The notes beneath the pieces are model-generated. The model saw only the letters and a list, made by a program, of their open reading frames with translations, ran no database searches and was not told the DNA's origin. A DNA stretch of 64,000 nt from Erigeron canadensis (Eukaryota > Streptophyta > Magnoliopsida > Asterales > Asteraceae): NCBI RefSeq assembly GCF_010389155.1, contig NC_057769.1, forward strand, positions 8,184,735 to 8,248,734, written 5' to 3'. A program made the position numbers and the translations under genes. Each line of letters begins with the position of its first letter. Within the stretch, counting starts at the first letter, position 1. This document shows, piece by piece, positions 61,892 to 64,000 of this stretch.

Positions 61892-64000
61892 ATGGTGAAG
61901 AAGCTGGTCAAATACTCAGTTGTAAGTTCCGTAAACATATATTTATATAAACTGCTTTATAAGTAAATAAAATGAAATGAAAATAAAAATATGTGAAAAC
62001 AAAAACTGTGTCAGGTGGATGCATTTAGTGACGCGGCATTCAAAGGAAACCCAGCAGCAGTGTGTTGGTTAGGCGACGACATAAAGAAAGACGATGAGTG
62101 GTTGCAATCAGTTGCTGCTGAATTTAACATCTCAGAAACATGTTATTTGACTCCAATTCTTGTTGCTGGTCAACATTCCGACAATCCTCCTCCTAGGTTC
62201 CACCTCAGATGGTTCACTCCTGTTGCCGAGGTTGTTTTCATTTCATATTATATATATATAAATATATATATTATATATAATTTGTTTGAAGATTTTACGT
62301 AGTTACAAGTCTACTTGAGAAAGATTTTCATTTAGGATTAGTACTAATATTAAGGGAAAAGATAGTATATATTGTGAATGTGAATGAGTATATGTTTCTA
62401 TATATATGTTTTCGAGTTTTATTTATATGTCCTTGTGTCCTTACAAGAGGTCCGGGGTTTGGACATGTAAACATTTTAGGGGGTTCTAGGAAAGGGTTTG
62501 AAAATTGTCACGGGGAATGGGGATATTCCGATTAGGATATTCCGTATCTGTCAATATTTACAGAAAATTTGTTTGAAGTTTTTAATTAGTTACATCGCAT
62601 GTTTGCTTGAGAAAGACTGAAAGAGTTTCATTTTGCTTGAACCCCCATCCTTTTACCAATTAGTATTAATAAATTACTGTGCTATATTTTGTTAAGTTGG
62701 TTACTTTTCTTAGTTCTGGTTAACGGACCATGTTATATCTTGATTTTTGGTCTTAAGATGATGGCTGATTATTAATCATGGTTTCTGAAATTGTATTCAA
62801 TTGATATAAAGATAAGTTTTTTGTATAAAATATTGAATTGGTCTGTTCTGTCAATAGGTTGAACTTTGCGGTCATGCAACTTTAGCAGCCTCTCATTTCC
62901 TTTTCGAGTCTGGCCTGGTGAACGCTAACACAGTAGAATTCTCAACCCTTTCTGGAATTTTGACTGCCAATAAAGTTCCCGCTAGCAAGATCATTGACTC
63001 ATCAAATGGTGAAATACCAAACAGTTTCTACATCGAATTGAATTTCCCTGTCTTGCCTGTTATAGATTTCAATGATCTGGCGGTTTCAGCAGTTTCTGAA
63101 ATACTAAATGGCGTTTCTGTTGTTGATGTGAAGAAGACTGCATCTGATGACATATTTGTATGTATTGTCTTTTTGCTTATTTGGAAATTATGGATTGTGA
63201 TTAGAGTAGTAATTTATATTTTCTTTTCTGTCTTCTTTTATGCAGGTGGTGTTTCAATCAGCAAAGGAAGTTGTGGAGTTCAAGCCGCAAATTAATAAGA
63301 TCAAAGAAGCACCGGGTAGAGGGATAATAATTACGGCACTTGCACCTAATGGGTCAGGGTTCGACTTTTGTAGTCGCTTCTTCTGCCCTAAATATGGTAT
63401 CGATGAGGTAATAAGATAGAAGTAGTGATCTTTGCTATGCCAAAACATAAGTGGCTTGAACTTAGTAAAATGTGGTTATTTATAGTAGAAAATTTTGACC
63501 TTCTCTATGTTGCCTTTTATTTTAGGACCCTGTTTGTGGGAGTGCACATTGTGCCTTAGCAGCTTACTGGCATGAGAAGATGGGAAAATGTGATTTTATT
63601 GCATATCAGGTATAATATTCTGCCTCCATCCTCTTTTTGATGCAAAACAAAAGCTCACACACTTTAGAAAGAAAACTAATATGCATAAGCCTCAAATTGC
63701 TTTTCAAGGCACATGACAAATCCTTTTTAAGATGACATAGCTTTTTGCAGTTTTAGACTTGTAGTTGATAAAGTAAATTCATCTATAGATAGTAAAATTC
63801 ATAGCCTATAATATAGTGTTGTAGGAATAGACTAAAATTAACCCCTTTGGCTGATGTGTGCTGACTGTCAACACCTTTAGCATATCTGTGGGCTTTTTTA
63901 GCACTTCTATAATCAATATATATTTACGCGTTTAAAAGTTGCAGTTCCAACCAGTTTGTCATGTTCTCACGGCTATATGAATCTCTCTTTTAAAACAAAC
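61892..64000 (+). CDS. PhzF-family isomerase-like protein, copy 3 (3' end outside the window)
   Basis: Five exons are visible: 61892-61921, 62015-62230, 62858-63157, 63246-63407, 63526-63609. These are the first 264 residues. The last exon (about 35 residues, ending EGSLLV-like in the other copies) should lie beyond 64000. The catalytic Glu51 in EFNISETCYL and the LCGHATLAASH block are intact. Exon 4 has CSRFFCPKYGIDE, and exon 5 reads DPVCGSAHC with Cys in place of the usual Thr. Exons 1-2 encode exactly the same residues as copy 2, and the DNA of about 61857-62633 matches copy 2 almost base for base. From exon 3 onward the two differ by roughly 10 percent. Intron 4 is only 118 bp and lacks the SINE of the other copies. 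Probably active, substrate unknown. Confidence 0.9.

Overview
The window reads as nuclear DNA of a flowering plant, a core eudicot. It is AT-rich, its genes are split by many GT-AG introns, the introns and spacers are full of plant transposons (Helitrons, long LTRs, CACTA, Stowaway, hAT and Mutator-type elements, tRNA-derived SINEs, a LINE remnant), and the encoded proteins match plant families. An asterid, possibly a composite, is my best guess but is weakly supported.

Layout. 1126-3983 (minus) is a five-exon GDSL esterase/lipase that is broken by a stop and a one-base deletion and carries a small Helitron in its last intron. 4000-23500 is a transposon-rich block. It holds two solo LTRs of one family in opposite orientation, each with its own perfect 5-bp target duplication, Helitron ends, replication protein A (RPA)-like remnants, two sister MITEs and a palindromic CACTA MITE. 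23563-28507 (plus) is an intact nine-exon VTT/SNARE-associated membrane protein gene. 32522-36488 (plus) is an intact seven-exon R3H-domain protein gene. From 37667 to the window end three PhzF-like isomerase genes lie head to tail (37667-41581, 43755-48374, and 61892 onward, whose last exon lies outside). Copies 1 and 2 are 2.2 kb apart. Copies 2 and 3 are separated by 13.5 kb of transposon-derived DNA, including a Mutator-type fold-back element with a hAT MITE nested inside it.

How the genes relate. The VTT, R3H and PhzF genes run in the same direction. From memory, their closest Arabidopsis relatives are also near neighbours (around At1g03210-At1g03260), so this may be an old conserved gene order. 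The PhzF copies are a local tandem family. Copy 2 looks complete. Copy 1 has lost the catalytic glutamate and uses a GC donor at intron 1. Copy 3 is almost base-identical to copy 2 over exons 1-2 and part of intron 2, but clearly diverged after that. Copies 1 and 2 share a SINE in intron 4 that copy 3 lacks. The array has therefore probably been reshaped by gene conversion or unequal exchange.

I found no CRISPR array, prokaryote-like operon, rRNA or intact tRNA gene. I cannot show a wholly new biological system here. The most informative items are the PhzF mosaic, the catalytic-residue loss in copy 1, the paired solo LTRs and the Helitron family. Exon borders come from reading splice signals and protein continuity by eye.
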